Below, piece by piece: positions 1-8,568 of a stretch of 64,000 nucleotides of DNA (positions are counted from its first letter, which is position 1; each line of letters opens with the position of its first letter). The translations under genes were made by a program, and so were the position numbers. Source of the DNA: Ciborinia camelliae (Eukaryota; Ascomycota; Leotiomycetes; Helotiales; Sclerotiniaceae); the NCBI GenBank assembly GCA_025890175.1, contig JANPYM010000020.1, positions 1 to 64,000 on the forward strand, read 5' to 3'. Under the pieces are notes generated by a model. That model had not been told where the DNA came from. It saw only the letters and a program-made list of their open reading frames with translations, and ran no database searches.

Positions 1-133
1 ACCCTAACCCTAACCCTAACCCTAACCCTAACCCTAACCCTAACCCTAACCCTAACCCTAACCCTAACCCTAACCCTAACCCTAACCCTAACCCTAACCC
101 TAACCCTAACCCTAACCCTAACCCTAACCCTAA
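1..133. repeat. Telomere repeat (CCCTAA)n
   Basis: About 22 uninterrupted copies of CCCTAA, the complement of the TTAGGG telomere repeat used by most filamentous fungi. The C-rich strand reads inward from base 1, so this is the physical left end of a chromosome. Confidence 0.98.
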
Positions 134-182
134 GTAAACCCTAAGTAAACCCTAAGTAAACCCTAAGTAAACCCTAAGTAAA
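128..182. repeat. Variant telomeric 11-mer CCCTAAGTAAA x5
   Basis: Five exact copies of CCCTAAGTAAA, a telomere unit extended by GTAAA, lie directly inside the canonical array. The exact regularity suggests amplification of one variant unit at the telomere/subtelomere border rather than random decay. Confidence 0.9.
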
Positions 183-950
183 AAAATTTAATTAAGAATT
201 TAATTAAAAAAATTTTGGATTAATCATTCAAAAAAATTTAATTAAGAATTTAATTAAAAAAATTTTGGATTAGTTATTTAAAAAAATTTAATTAAAAATT
301 TAATTAAAAAATTTTTAAATTAATTATTCAAAAAAATTTAGTTAAATATAAACAATAAATTTAGTTAAAAATTTAGTTAAAAATTTTTTAAATTAATTAT
401 TCAAAAAAATTTAGTTAAATATAAACAATAAATTTAGTTAAAAATTTAGTTAAAAATTTTTTAAATTAATTATTCAAAAAAATTTAATTAAGAATTTGAT
501 TAAAAGATTTTTGGATTAATTATTCAAAAAAATTTAGTTAAATATAAACAATAAATTTAGTTAAAAATTTAGTTAAAAATTTTTTAAATTAATTATTCAA
601 AAAAATTTAATTAAATATAAATAATAAATTTAATTAAGGATTTAATTAAAAAATTTCTGAATTAATTATTCAAAAAAATTCAGTTAAATATAGATGATAA
701 ATTTAATTAAAAATTTGGTTAAAAGATTTTTGAATTAATTATCCAAAAAAATTTAATTAAAAATTTAGTTAAAGAATTTTTGAATTAATTATTTATAAAA
801 ATTTAATTAAATATAAATAATAAATTCAATTAAGAATTTAATTAAAAAAATTTCAAATTAATTATTTAAAAAAATTTAATTAAAAATTTAGCTAAATATA
901 AATAATAAATTTAATTAAAAATTTAATTAAAAAAAATTTAATTAATATAT
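183..950. repeat. AT-rich subtelomeric tandem repeat
   Basis: Imperfect tandem copies of units about 50-75 bp long built from AAAAAATTTAATTAA-like and AAATTTAGTTAAA-like words, each ending near GAATTAATTATTC. Copies differ mostly by T/C and A/G changes (AATTAA against AGTTAA), as expected of repeat-induced point mutation. No coding potential. Confidence 0.85.
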
Positions 951-1454
951 ATAATTTATTTCAATCTTTATATATTAAACTTTTAATTATATTTATAAAC
1001 AATCATTATTGTTATTTTAAAATATAATATATTTTTGTTTTATATACTTTTTAATTATATTTAATATTATATATTAGATTTTAATTAATTATTTTTATAT
1101 TTATTATTATATAAATTTTATTAAATATTATTTTTTATATTATTATTGTTATTATTATTATAATATAAAAAAGATTAATTATATAATTTATATATTAATT
1201 GTTATTTTTCATAATATAATTTAAATGTTTATTAATATAATAAAGTATAAATTATAAATTTATTTACAATATAGTTTAAACGTTTATTAATATAATAAAG
1301 TATAGATTATAAATTTAGCTAAAGATTTAGCTAAGGAATTTATCCTAAGCATGATTTGACCGTTCTATTGTAGAATAATAGTTAGGGCTATTGGGGACAC
1401 TGGCCCGCAAAAAAATCCGTAGAATAATAGTTAGGTTTAAGGCTAAAACGTATA

Positions 1455-1560
1455 TAAAATCGAAGTGCAGGGGGTAAGTAGAATTGAAGTGCAAAGGGTA
1501 GGTAGAATCGAAGTGTCGGGGGTAGTAGGCGTACGTAGATTCGAAGTGCAAAGGGTAGTA
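1455..1560. repeat. Degenerate tandem repeat, unit about 25-28 bp
   Basis: Four imperfect units of the form AGAATCGAAGTGCAAAGGGTA with small length changes. They open a short minus-strand frame with a repeated YPLHFNST-like peptide, which I read as a by-product and not a gene. Confidence 0.65.
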
Positions 1561-1614
1561 GGTTCCTAAAGTGGTTCGATCGTAGAAAGTGATTCGTTCG
1601 TAAAAAGTGGTTCG

Positions 1615-1697
1615 TTTGAAACTAGTAGATCATTTTCTTGCGGAACTAGTATATCGCTTTCTTGTAGAACTAGTACAGTCGAGGACAAGCAAACCTC
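1615..1697. repeat. Degenerate repeat GAACTAGTATATC..TTTCTTG
   Basis: Three units, each GAACTAGTA followed by about 16 bp including TTCTTG, then a stretch whose reverse complement (GGTTTGCTTGTCCTCGACTG) recurs at about 3652-3671. Related GGAACTAGTAGATCTTC words also occur at 3907-3945 in direct orientation, so the two islands share one repeat family in both orientations. Confidence 0.6.
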
Positions 1698-1880
1698 ACC
1701 TAAAAAATAAATTATTATTTAATTTGATTTTTTTTAATGTAATATATATAGAATAATTCGGGGAGTTTAAATATATAATAAAAAATAAAATTCGATATAT
1801 ATTTGATTTAATATTTAATATATAGGAAATTCCGGGACGTTATGTAATAATATTTAAAAAATTGAGGTTATCATTCGAAT

Positions 1881-1971
1881 TTATATTATATTATTTAAAC
1901 TTATATTATATTATTTAAATTTATATTATATTATTTAAATTTATATTATATTATTTAAATTTATATTATAT
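1881..1971. repeat. 20 bp tandem repeat, about 4.5 copies
   Basis: Units of TTATATTATATTATTTAAAT repeat with an exact 20 bp period and one T/C difference. Simple AT minisatellite in the subtelomere. Confidence 0.9.
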
Positions 1972-2123
1972 GGTATTATTTTATATTATAGATTATAAAA
2001 TATTGTTGTTTGAAGTGATTGGTCGAAAGAAGGGTTTTTAAAATGAAAATTAGAAAAGGGAAAGGAAAAGGGAAATCATATGATATTATTTAATTTTTTT
2101 AATTTTTTAGAATTTGAATAATA

Positions 2124-3011
2124 AGTCCCCTACCCTACTTTCCGGCCCCCCCTGGTTTCCGGCCACCATTTTACACCAAAAACAGTGATTTTAGACCATT
2201 TTGAAATGTTTATAATTCAATAATCAATGAATATTATTAATTGAAATTTGAAATATAGATTTTTTATATAATTATTAACTAATATCAAAAAAAATTAAAT
2301 AATTATATTAATTCGTTATTGAATAATTAAAGTTTGAACTTTTTTTTTTTTTTTCTATACAAATTGTATAGGAAATCAAAAATACGAAAAACATTAATAA
2401 TATTTTAATAAAAATAATTAAAAATAAACTATAAATTTTTATTGAATCTATAAAGTTTAAGATTTCTAAAAATATATATTTTATATATATTATAATTTGT
2501 AGATAATGTTTTATTAATGATTTAAATTTTGCTAACAAATTAATTAGAAAAAAAAGAAATTTTGTTAGCGAATTTGAAAAAAATATAAAATTTATTAGTC
2601 GTATATCCTGGGATGACCAGTAATACGGTAGGAAGGAGTACTAGGGTAGAATATGGTAGATTGATTTGACTAAGGAGTATGTATTTGGTGGCAGCCCAGC
2701 TGCCCTTATATGCTACTCCCCCATACCCTATGCGGTATAGCTTACCACGTGATCCCTGATCACGTGACCGGAAACCATGTGACCTGATTCCCCAATAAAA
2801 TTTAAATTAAAAACTTTTATAACTTTTTATAAAAAATCGCTAAAATTCTAAAAATTTCTATACTAGCTAATAACTATATATAGAATCTATATTTTAAATT
2901 TCAATTAATATAATTCATTGGTTGTTGAGTTATAGATACGTCAAAATCGCTGTTTTTGGTGTAAAATGGTGGCCGGAAACCAGGGGGGGCCGGAAAGTAG
3001 GGTAGGGGACT
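2124..3011. mobile_element. Non-autonomous TIR DNA element, 888 bp, TA target site
   Basis: The left end begins AGTCCCCTACCCTACTTTCC and the right end is its reverse complement. The match extends about 155-165 bp into each side (about 2124-2287 against 2856-3011) with scattered substitutions. Both ends are flanked by TA (2122-2123 and 3012-3013), as for Tc1/mariner-pogo elements, whose fungal Fot1 members also start with AGT. The interior is AT-rich plus a GC island (about 2600-2795) with several CACGTG-like palindromes. No transposase frame is present, so this is a non-autonomous or foldback-like derivative. The assignment to pogo/Fot1 rests on termini and target only. Confidence 0.85.
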
Positions 3012-4840
3012 TATAAAATAATATTTAGATAAAGAAAAGTTAGATGAATTGAATGGTATAATTAGATTATATGTAAGTGGCGTTGTTGATTTAATATAGT
3101 TGATATAATAGATTGGATGGTTATGTGTGGCACGTGACGATAGTTTAGATTTTAAAATTTTGTTTTTTGGAATTTTAAAGGGTTTCCCGATAAAATTTTA
3201 AAAATATTTTTATATCATTGGAATTGGTGTAGGATTCCGTATATTTTGCACTAAAAAAATTTAAATTTATAATCAAAAATATTTTTAGATGAGGTTTGTT
3301 AAGATAGAAAATACAAGGAATCAACTAGATCAATATTAAACCAAAAAAACTTTTTATTATTTTCTAAATAAAATTATTATTATTTTTTTAAATAATTAGT
3401 AATGTATTATTAATTATTGTTAAACAATGATATTTCGTTTGATATAAAGTTTTGTATATTTTTAAAACTTTTTTTATTTAATTTTAAAAACTTGTTTTTA
3501 TATATATTAAATAATTAAAAATTAAATATTGTATTAAAAATTCACTATCAATTGATATTGAACGCTAGCGATCGTCGATACATCGGCTTCAAGCCTGAAT
3601 TTTTTGTCCAGACATTTCTTTTGTTCTTATTGTCTTTAGATTCGTAATAAGGTTTGCTTGTCCTCGACTGTATATCGCTTTCCTTTAAAATATGTTCTTT
3701 TGAAATATGCTTTTCTAATAGTAATTCTAAAATATGCTCTTCTGAAATATGCTTTTCTCGCATATGAGGAACTGGAATACCATCTTCTCGCAGAATCAGT
3801 ATATTTTCTTGCTGCGTACAAGCATCTGAAATATGATTTTCTCGCATATAAGAACCTAAAATTAATATGCGAGAACCTGAAATTAATGGTGGACTTTGAA
3901 GAGTTGGAACTAGTAGATCTTCAGGAACTGGTAGATCTTTCTTTCTTCGAAGTCGTTCAATATGTTTTCGTAGAGTATAAAATCTAAACTTTATATATTG
4001 ATTTAATAATGTCTTTTTAACTTTTTTATTAGTTTAGAGCTGATATATTATATAAAGAATTATATAAAAGGCAATATATATTGTACTTTTATTTTTCAAA
4101 ATATTTTTATTTATATATAAATTATATAATTTAAGTTTATTACGAAATCTAAAAAATAATTTTATTTTAATAAATTTGAAATAATCGAAAAAAGAATCTT
4201 TAAAAAAATCAAAAAAATCAACTTTTATAATATTATTGTATAATTTTTTTTTTATAATAATATAATTTATATTAACAAGAATCCTAAATTTTAAAAAAAA
4301 AGAATAAATCGATTTTTTAATATTATTTACGTTTTAGGTTTTTAAAGAATTCCAAAGAAATTGTTATATTTAAAGAGGTATGCCGTATGTTTAACTAAAT
4401 TGTTTTGAAAAGAAAAAAGAAAAGAATTAGATTTATTAAAAAACAAAACTATAATCAAAAAAATATATATTTAAGTAAATCATTTCGAATAATAAATTTA
4501 AAGGAAAAAGGAATATAATTCGAATGGGTTGTTTCGAATAATAAATATAAAAAAGAGAAAAAATATAATTCGAATAAATCGTTTCGAATAATAAATACAA
4601 GGAAAAGGGGGAGGGGTATATTATATATTCGAATAGGTTATTTCAAATAATAAATGTAAGGAGGAGATAATAGATAGCATATAAGGGCAAATATTTGGTA
4701 TAAAAGCTTGTGTCTTTTTATAATATAAAATCAACTTTAATATATAAATAAGGTATTAAGTTTTATTAACCCAGGCTTTTGATTTATAATATTTTATTAA
4801 TTAATATTAGAATATATTATAAAAGTAATAATTATATATA
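3012..4840. other. AT-rich subtelomere with one repeat island
   Basis: Mostly above 75 percent AT by eye. An island at about 3545-3990 has short open frames on both strands (about 100 codons each) encoding repetitive peptides such as KYALLKYAFLAYEE or EKHISEEHIL. These arise from a degenerate repeat containing GAAATATGCTTTTCTCGCATA. I see no convincing gene; it may be the decayed remnant of a repetitive coding sequence. Confidence 0.6.
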
Positions 4841-4849
4841 TATATAAAT

Positions 4850-5735
4850 ATATGCTTTTAATTAACCATATATTATTAAGAGGTTCTAACTAAAATAACC
4901 TGATTATATGCCCTTTGATGCCGTATTAGATCGTACTAGCCTATACTAGTTCGTAGGCTAGTACTATACAGTTCGTACGGTTTGTACGGTATAATTAGAC
5001 TGTATATAAAATACCCGCCCCGTATAGGTACCCACAAGTTATTTGCCCCGTAGGTTATTTACAAGATCTTTTATTCGTTCCGCAAGGCTTCGTTAAGATT
5101 TCAAAATTATTTGTTTTGTATAGGTTATTTGCAAATTATTTGTAAATAATCTATACGGGGCGGGTAGATGGGTTATTTATATATTTACGGGTTATTTGCA
5201 AATTTATAGATTATTTGTGGATTTTGCTTATTTTTTAAAGCTATTTATAACTTTTATACTAATATTTATACTAATCTAATATATTTATAAATATTTATAA
5301 AACCTGCGGGATATAGATAAATAGATTATTTGTAAATAATCCATAAATATACAAATAATTTATTTATTTGCGAATAAATGAATTATTTGTAAATTATTTG
5401 TAAATAATCTATATAAGGTATAAAGTATTTATTGAAATTTAGTATTACTTGTTTTGCATATAGATTATTTGCAAATAACCTGCCAGCTTCAATACCCGCC
5501 CCGCGGGGCCCCGTTGCGCAGTCTAGGTATAATTCATATAATCCATTTATCCGACAGGAATAAACCATGGGAGTAATAACTATATACATATAATGCTTTC
5601 AGTTAACGATATATTATTTAAAGGTTCTAGCTAAAATGATCTGATTATATGCTTTCCACTGTTGTACCTGTCATACTAGTTCGTACGGTATGATTTACAT
5701 AATCCATTTTCCGACAGTATCTTAAGGCCAATTGT
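4850..5735. repeat. Direct duplication, one copy interrupted by hAT element
   Basis: A segment of about 150 bp occurs twice in direct orientation. Copy 1 is 4850-4995 plus 5526-5560; copy 2 is about 5588-5720. Shared landmarks are GGTTCTA(A/G)CTAAAAT, CTGATTATATGC, ATACTAGTTCGTA and ATAATCCATT(T/A)(T)CCGACAG. Copy 1 is split by the 530 bp hAT-like element, and copy 2 continues through the corresponding site. Confidence 0.8.
4996..5525. mobile_element. hAT-like non-autonomous element, 530 bp, 8 bp TSD
   Basis: The element starts TAGACTG and ends CAGTCTA, and is flanked on both sides by the identical octamer GGTATAAT (4988-4995 and 5526-5533). An 8 bp duplication and a T/C-A-G type end are hallmarks of hAT transposons. 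The interior is full of subterminal words GGTTATTTGC/ATTATTTGCAAAT in both orientations plus a 16 bp perfect inverted repeat (5012-5027 with 5151-5166, TACCCGCCCCGTATAG). No transposase is encoded. The related uninterrupted sequence at about 5680-5715 supports the insertion reading. Confidence 0.9.
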
Positions 5736-6114
5736 TCAAACGACTAAACGAGTTCCACTAGGCTGAACACATTGAACGGGAGAAGCCTCCATTTGAACAC
5801 GAGTGATACATTTGTAGTTTCCTCCGCCGTTACAACGGGTACCCTCTACAACCTTCCCCCCTTCATAATGCCATGTACCATCATATTTATAAGCTGTTTC
5901 GCAAAGGGCGTGACAATCGATGGTTACATCAGTCTCCTCCTGTACAATAAATTAGCTTTGCTTTAAAGTTGATACAAGAATTATTATTCACCTTAGTGGG
6001 AGTGACACAACAAGGTTGACCACCTCGATATTGGCATTGGCAATAAGTGCAAGCTGCTTGGACACTGATAGCACTAGTGATGAAAAACAAAGCAATGGTA
6101 GAGAATTTGACCAT
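5736..6114 (-). CDS. Small secreted 10-cysteine protein, paralogue 1
   Basis: Two exons, 6114-5992 and 5939-5736, separated by a 52 nt intron (GTGAAT..CAG, phase 0), give 108 residues. Residues 1-21 form a signal peptide (MVKFSTIALF.. ending SVQA/A). The mature part has ten cysteines in the order C-x2-C-x-C-x7-CC, the intron, DC-x3-C, then RC(N)GGG, KC and a final C. The same order occurs in the genes at 6895-7297 and 16610-16971. It is probably exported and disulfide-bonded. I know no named family for it. Its size, cysteine content and place beside the telomere resemble fungal effector candidates or antimicrobial proteins, but the function is unknown. The start has CAAA before ATG, and its 5' leader resembles that of the third paralogue. 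Confidence 0.85.
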
Positions 6115-6894
6115 TTTGATGATTTAAAAAGGATGTATGTAGTTGATAGTTGATGGTAAATAGTTGATGAAAAAGAAACTGAATGAAGGGAGTTTGATTA
6201 AATTAAAATTATAGTGAATGTTTCTTAATATTATATAATTGTCTATCTAATTGTTGGTATCAACGTGGTTTCAAAGTGTAAAGTACTTTCAGTCTGTAGT
6301 GTGTGTTGATAATCTCTGATTGATGAAGCTATGCTAAAGTAGATGATTATATAGAGGTCTAGTGCTGTACTAGAACGTACTAGGACGCACTAGGCATTCT
6401 AGTAGGTTCGCGATGCTAGTCGAACCATCACGTGCCTGATCACGTGACCGGTAGGTCACATGATTTTTCCCAACACTAATATAGTTGTTCAAAGTTTAAA
6501 AAAAGAAAAGAAAACAAAAATAGAAAACATAATTAAAGGTTAGAGCTAATATTTAAAAGATAAAAAGGGTTAGAGTTGAAAATAGCTTTAATTTTAAATA
6601 ATAATATTAAACGATTATATAATATATACTCTCAAATACTTTAAATATCCGCGGATTTTATAGGGTAATCACTTTGTAGAATCCAGTGAGATAAGATTAA
6701 CTACTCGAAGAAGTGAAACACTTCGAGTAGAGTACGTATGTTTATATCTAATTCGCCTTAAACAGTGTAAATATATACTCTTCTAAAGAAAATTCAAGGG
6801 TTTTAGAGATAAAAGATGTAAATTGAAGTTCTAAACTGAGACTGCTTATAAACCACGTTCTAAGCTAATCCTAATAAACCCACCCCTGTTACAG
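6115..6894. other. Intergenic, promoter of SSP gene plus CACGTG repeat
   Basis: Upstream region of the first cysteine-rich gene. At 6350-6470 a GC-richer patch contains repeated GTACTAG/GCACTAG words and CCTGATCACGTGACCGG, a 17 bp match to the interior of the element at 2124-3011. At 6704-6732 an imperfect palindrome, CTACTCGAAGAAGTGAAACACTTCGAGTAG, could form a hairpin. No gene seen. Confidence 0.6.
6704..6732. repeat. Short inverted repeat (hairpin)
   Basis: CTACTCGAAG on the left is complementary to CTTCGAGTAG on the right with about 9 bp between. It lies between the two cysteine-rich genes, downstream of neither by a clear rule, so a role as terminator or regulatory site is only a possibility. 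Confidence 0.5.
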
Positions 6895-7297
6895 CTACTG
6901 ACCAATGGGTGACCCAGTATTAGTAGGTGTAGCACACTTAGTAGGAGACGCCAACATTTGGGCCTTATTGATACATTTATTGTTTCCTCCACCATTACAA
7001 AAGCTACCCTCCAGATATACGCCATTTACGATCGTAGCTGTGCCATCAATTTTACGGGCTTGTAAGCACACTTCATGACAATCGATAACGACAGCAGAGT
7101 CCTATAAAATGACATGAAATTAGCTTTGCTTTCAAGTTGATTAAGATTTAGGGTTAGGATGCAAGAATTATTACCTGAGGCGGAGTTACACAACAAGGCT
7201 GGCCACCTCGATATTGGCATTCACAATAATTGCAGCCTGCTTGCACACTAACAGCGCTGGCGATGAGGAATAAGGCGATGGAGGTGAATTTGACCAT
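6895..7297 (-). CDS. Small secreted 10-cysteine protein, paralogue 2
   Basis: Exons 7297-7175 and 7101-6895 with a 73 nt intron (GTAATA..TATAG, phase 0) encode 109 residues. The first exon is nearly the same as in paralogue 1: signal peptide MVKFTSIALFLIASAVSVQA, then C-x2-C-x-C and YRGGQPCCVTPPQ before the intron. The second exon keeps DCHEVC, FCNGGG, KC and the last cysteine but is otherwise diverged, so the two are tandem duplicates about 0.8 kb apart in the same orientation. All ten cysteines align with the other two copies. Likely extracellular; function unknown. The strong first-exon conservation against a looser second exon suggests that the mature C-terminal half evolves faster. Confidence 0.87.
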
Positions 7298-8298
7298 GTT
7301 GGCGATTGTAAAAGAGTGAAGTTGGTGGTTTTAGTGAACGGTGAGGTGTAAGTGGGGAGTTTGAGGTGAAAAGCCTCTAACGGAGATGGTATCTGTTCCT
7401 TTATACCTCAATTCTTCTAGATATACTTTGTATACTTATTCATAAATTTCTCTTATGTAAAACAGAAACCGTATCGACTTAAATTTAATTTCTTGACATT
7501 TGCATATCAAAACTTGGCAACTATCATGGTAAAAGTATATAATATTTCAAACGTTTGTCTCGCCTCATATACTTCTTTAATTATACTTCTACTTCTACTA
7601 AACCAGTTATTGAGATTCAAACATATCCCATTATTATTTCTAAACCCAACTTTCATCCTATATGTTCTCTCTCACGGTCAACATCAACTCTTATGAAACT
7701 TGGAAATTAGAATGACTTTATCGTTTCAATTAAAAGTTCACAAATTTAAAGTTTTCGAAAAGTTGATTTCAAGTTTGAAGTATGAGATCATCATATTTAA
7801 GGTTGGGACTTCCTAACAGAGTTGACCAAAGAGTAGGGTATATTCACGGTAAAACCCGGAGGGTTAATCACCCGCGTCTTCTTTTCTTCTAAAACATTAG
7901 GGTAAAGTAAATCATCCTCAGGGATACTTCGAGTATCTGGGTTCATTCGGGGTAAATATCAAAGTCTAGTTTATATTTGGTAATGATCGGATGTAGGTGG
8001 TGGGACGTAGGTGGTGGGACGTAGGTGGTGGGACGTAGGTGGTGGGACGTAGGTGGCAGTGAACTTCACTTCATTTAATGTTTTACTTCATGTTTTATTT
8101 TATACTTCATTCAAATATAAAAAGGGGGGGATGGAAAGAATGGAGAAAGGGGTTCAATACCGCCGTTTTTATACCGTTGGTTTCATGATTTTGATTGTAA
8201 TATATTTTGGGGGAAATAAAAATTAGAAAATGTCATTAAATTAACAACTTAACATCCTCCTCTACTCCTCCTTTTGGGAAAATCTGCCTCTTATTTCC
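7298..8298. other. Intergenic, no gene seen
   Basis: Promoter region of the second cysteine-rich gene followed by AT-rich spacer. It contains a 14 bp minisatellite at 7993-8056 and no convincing reading frame; an open frame at about 7493-7696 lacks codon bias or motifs. Confidence 0.6.
7993..8056. repeat. 14 bp minisatellite GTAGGTGGTGGGAC x4.6
   Basis: Perfect head-to-tail copies with a 14 bp period in an intergenic region. The G-rich strand could form unusual structure. Perfect identity implies recent expansion. Confidence 0.95.
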
Positions 8299-8568
8299 TT
8301 ACAAAATGACACAACTGCATGCAACGCTCTCTTCGTTATCCCTATGGCGTCGCGAAAGTTGTTTGTTATGATGCTCTCCGAGTCTGGATTCATCTCCTAT
8401 CTCGACAAGCGGGTAAGGGTTATCGGAACTGGGGGCTTCCCAGTACCGATCTCGTGCAGTCTTCAACTCATCATCTGTTAGACCTATAGTGTAATAATAT
8501 GAATAATGGATTGATGGATCGCGTGTTGGGTTCTGTGTATGCTGGATAGTTTTGCGTTGGCCATTCAT
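8299..8568 (-). CDS. Small protein with C-terminal CaaX box (CVIL)
   Basis: A single exon of 89 residues starts at ATG 8568-8566 in a good context (CTCAAG before ATG). The sequence is hydrophilic, with SIHYSYYYTIGLTDDELK near residue 20 and a basic stretch SRRHR before the end. It finishes SVACSCVIL, so the last four residues form a CaaX box. Leucine at the last position is the usual signal for geranylgeranylation, and the second cysteine two residues upstream could be palmitoylated. This suggests a small membrane-anchored protein on the cytosolic face. It is not a recognisable G-protein gamma subunit or small GTPase. Expression is unproven. Confidence 0.5.
   Translation of the reverse strand: MNGQRKTIQHTQNPTRDPSIHYSYYYTIGLTDDELKTARDRYWEAPSSDNPYPLVEIGDESRLGEHHNKQLSRRHRDNEESVACSCVIL

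Larger units (their letters stand above)
951..2123. other. AT-rich subtelomere, no gene seen
   Basis: Very AT-rich with frequent stops in all frames. It contains a moderately GC-rich island at about 1340-1700, made of short degenerate tandem repeats described separately, and a 20 bp tandem repeat at 1881-1971. The longest open frame, about 1345-1551 on the minus strand, only reflects the repeats. Confidence 0.7.

Noticed and set aside
1560..1600. GTGGTTCGATCG as a tRNA or pol III B-box
   Set aside because: No cloverleaf or A-box at the right distance; the word belongs to the local repeat.
2124..3011. LTR retrotransposon remnant
   Set aside because: The terminal repeats are inverted, not direct, and are flanked by TA, which fits a DNA transposon.
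3548..3987. Two opposing frames of about 100 codons in the subtelomere
   Set aside because: Both translate a degenerate DNA repeat into repetitive peptides and neither has flanking gene signals.
7993..8056. Regular short repeats as a possible CRISPR
   Set aside because: The units are contiguous with no spacers, and the genome is eukaryotic. It is a plain minisatellite.
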